Source: JBEKEX01 sp050013615
GTDB taxonomy: Bacteria > Chloroflexota > Anaerolineae > Anaerolineales > Anaerolineaceae
Direction of reading: 5' to 3'
Assembly: GCA_050013615.1 (NCBI GenBank)
Contig: JBEKEX010000161.1
Location: 1 to 6,132, forward strand
Length of the DNA: 6,132 nucleotides
Every line of letters begins with the position of its first letter. The first letter of the stretch is position 1. Shown here one piece after another: positions 5,764-6,132 of this stretch. The translations under genes and the position numbers were made by a program. The notes beneath the pieces are model-generated. The model was not told the DNA's origin. It saw nothing but the letters and a program-made list of their open reading frames with translations, and ran no database searches.

Positions 5764-5769
5764 AGTATA
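5764..5769 (-). promoter_or_regulatory. Candidate -10 box (TATACT) of the nitroreductase operon
   Basis: TATACT on the - strand differs from consensus at one base and lies 63 bases upstream of the nitroreductase ATG, giving a leader of about 57 bases. No good -35 hexamer is seen at 16-18 bases (the 17-base position reads GCGACC). A short inverted repeat, GCACC/GGTGC (5770-5774 and 5782-5786), falls in the spacer. Confidence 0.4.
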
Positions 5770-5853
5770 GCACCGCTGAAAGGTGCGGTCGCCGGAAGTA
5801 AAACCTTGGAGTATAGTTATATTAATGGTTGGATAGGGGATACTGCACATTTA

Positions 5854-5878
5854 CAATCCGGGATAGGATTGCCTTTTT
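5854..5878 (+). promoter_or_regulatory. Hairpin plus T-run in the leader of the right-edge gene (possible attenuator)
   Basis: CAATCC (5854-5859) pairs perfectly with GGATTG (5866-5871) around a GGGATA loop, followed by CCTTTTT ending at 5878. The AGAGGAG ribosome binding site begins three bases later. The layout resembles a weak intrinsic terminator, but no + strand gene lies between it and the methyltransferase 1.8 kb upstream. If functional it would act on the leader of the gene at 5894. The stem is only six pairs, half of them GC. An AT-rich stretch with TATATT at 5818-5823 is a possible -10 for this gene. Confidence 0.35.
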
Positions 5879-5893
5879 CAAGAGGAGTTTTTT

Positions 5894-6132
5894 ATGGAAA
5901 AGCCACAAAACTCGCCCGCGACTCCACACAAGTTTGATCGGCCAATGAGACGTTCACTCACCTGCCGGGAACATTTTGAGGTCGAATTCGCCTCCCACTT
6001 CATCCCTTACCTCAAGCTCTTGGAAAAAGAGATTGGTCATGAGCAGGTCATCCAGTCTCTGCAAAAGCTTGCCCCCCAAGAATCTGAACAATATGCCAAG
6101 GAAGTGGTCAAGGCCAAAGGCAAGAACGATCT
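5894..6132 (+). CDS. Uncharacterised protein, N-terminal 79 codons, cut by right edge
   Basis: The ATG at 5894 has a strong Shine-Dalgarno sequence (AGAGGAG, 5881-5887) six bases upstream, and the frame stays open to the window end. The product begins with a polar, Pro-rich stretch (MEKPQNSPATPHKFDRP) without a signal peptide or membrane segment. From about residue 24 it becomes a charged, probably all-helical region (HFEVEFASHFIPYLKLLEK, then EIGHEQVIQSLQKLAPQES). I do not recognise the family with confidence. The spacing of 'YLKLLEKEIGHEQVIQSL' is loosely like helical proteins annotated as L-2-amino-thiazoline-4-carboxylic acid hydrolase-like, but this is a weak impression. It diverges from the nitroreductase operon across a 193-base region. 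Confidence 0.75.
   Translation, partial: MEKPQNSPATPHKFDRPMRRSLTCREHFEVEFASHFIPYLKLLEKEIGHEQVIQSLQKLAPQESEQYAKEVVKAKGKND

Overview
The window looks like chromosomal DNA from an environmental bacterium of moderate to high GC (mid to upper 50s percent by eye). Four gene types point, as an inference and not a proof, to a Chloroflexota (Anaerolineae-like) genome. These are an AcsE-like methyltetrahydrofolate methyltransferase, an LLM-class (F420-type) oxidoreductase, a small nitroreductase and a GT-C glycosyltransferase. No rRNA, tRNA, CRISPR array, transposase or phage gene was seen.

Layout from left to right. (1) Positions 1-1082, + strand: the 3' part of a major facilitator superfamily (MFS) transporter cut by the left edge. 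(2) Positions 1147-2961, - strand: a large polytopic GT-C type glycosyltransferase, convergent with the transporter. The ends of these two genes carry an identical 10-mer in inverted orientation. (3) Positions 2962-3249: a divergent regulatory region with a clear TATAAT box, a perfect 17-bp palindrome just upstream of it, a second related palindrome downstream, and a small hairpin around the ribosome binding site. (4) Positions 3250-4071, + strand: a complete AcsE/MetH-like pterin-binding methyltransferase with no other Wood-Ljungdahl gene in view. (5) Positions 4072-4277: a gap that holds a decayed 3' end of a nitroreductase gene on the - strand and an intrinsic terminator for the next operon. 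(6) Positions 4278-5700, - strand: a two-gene operon, nitroreductase then LLM oxidoreductase, separated by 13 bases. (7) Positions 5701-5893: a divergent leader region with a 12-bp palindrome, a very stable tetraloop hairpin in the nitroreductase leader, and a hairpin plus T-run just before the next gene. (8) Positions 5894-6132, + strand: the N-terminal part of an unrecognised protein cut by the right edge.

Working together: the nitroreductase and LLM oxidoreductase are almost certainly co-transcribed and probably form a flavin/deazaflavin redox pair with unknown substrates. The methyltransferase stands alone as a transcription unit and should move methyl groups between tetrahydrofolate and a corrinoid protein encoded elsewhere. 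The transporter and glycosyltransferase have no visible functional link to the rest. I did not find a clear novel multi-gene system. The most noteworthy items are the nitroreductase relic and the symmetric regulatory elements in front of the methyltransferase and the nitroreductase.
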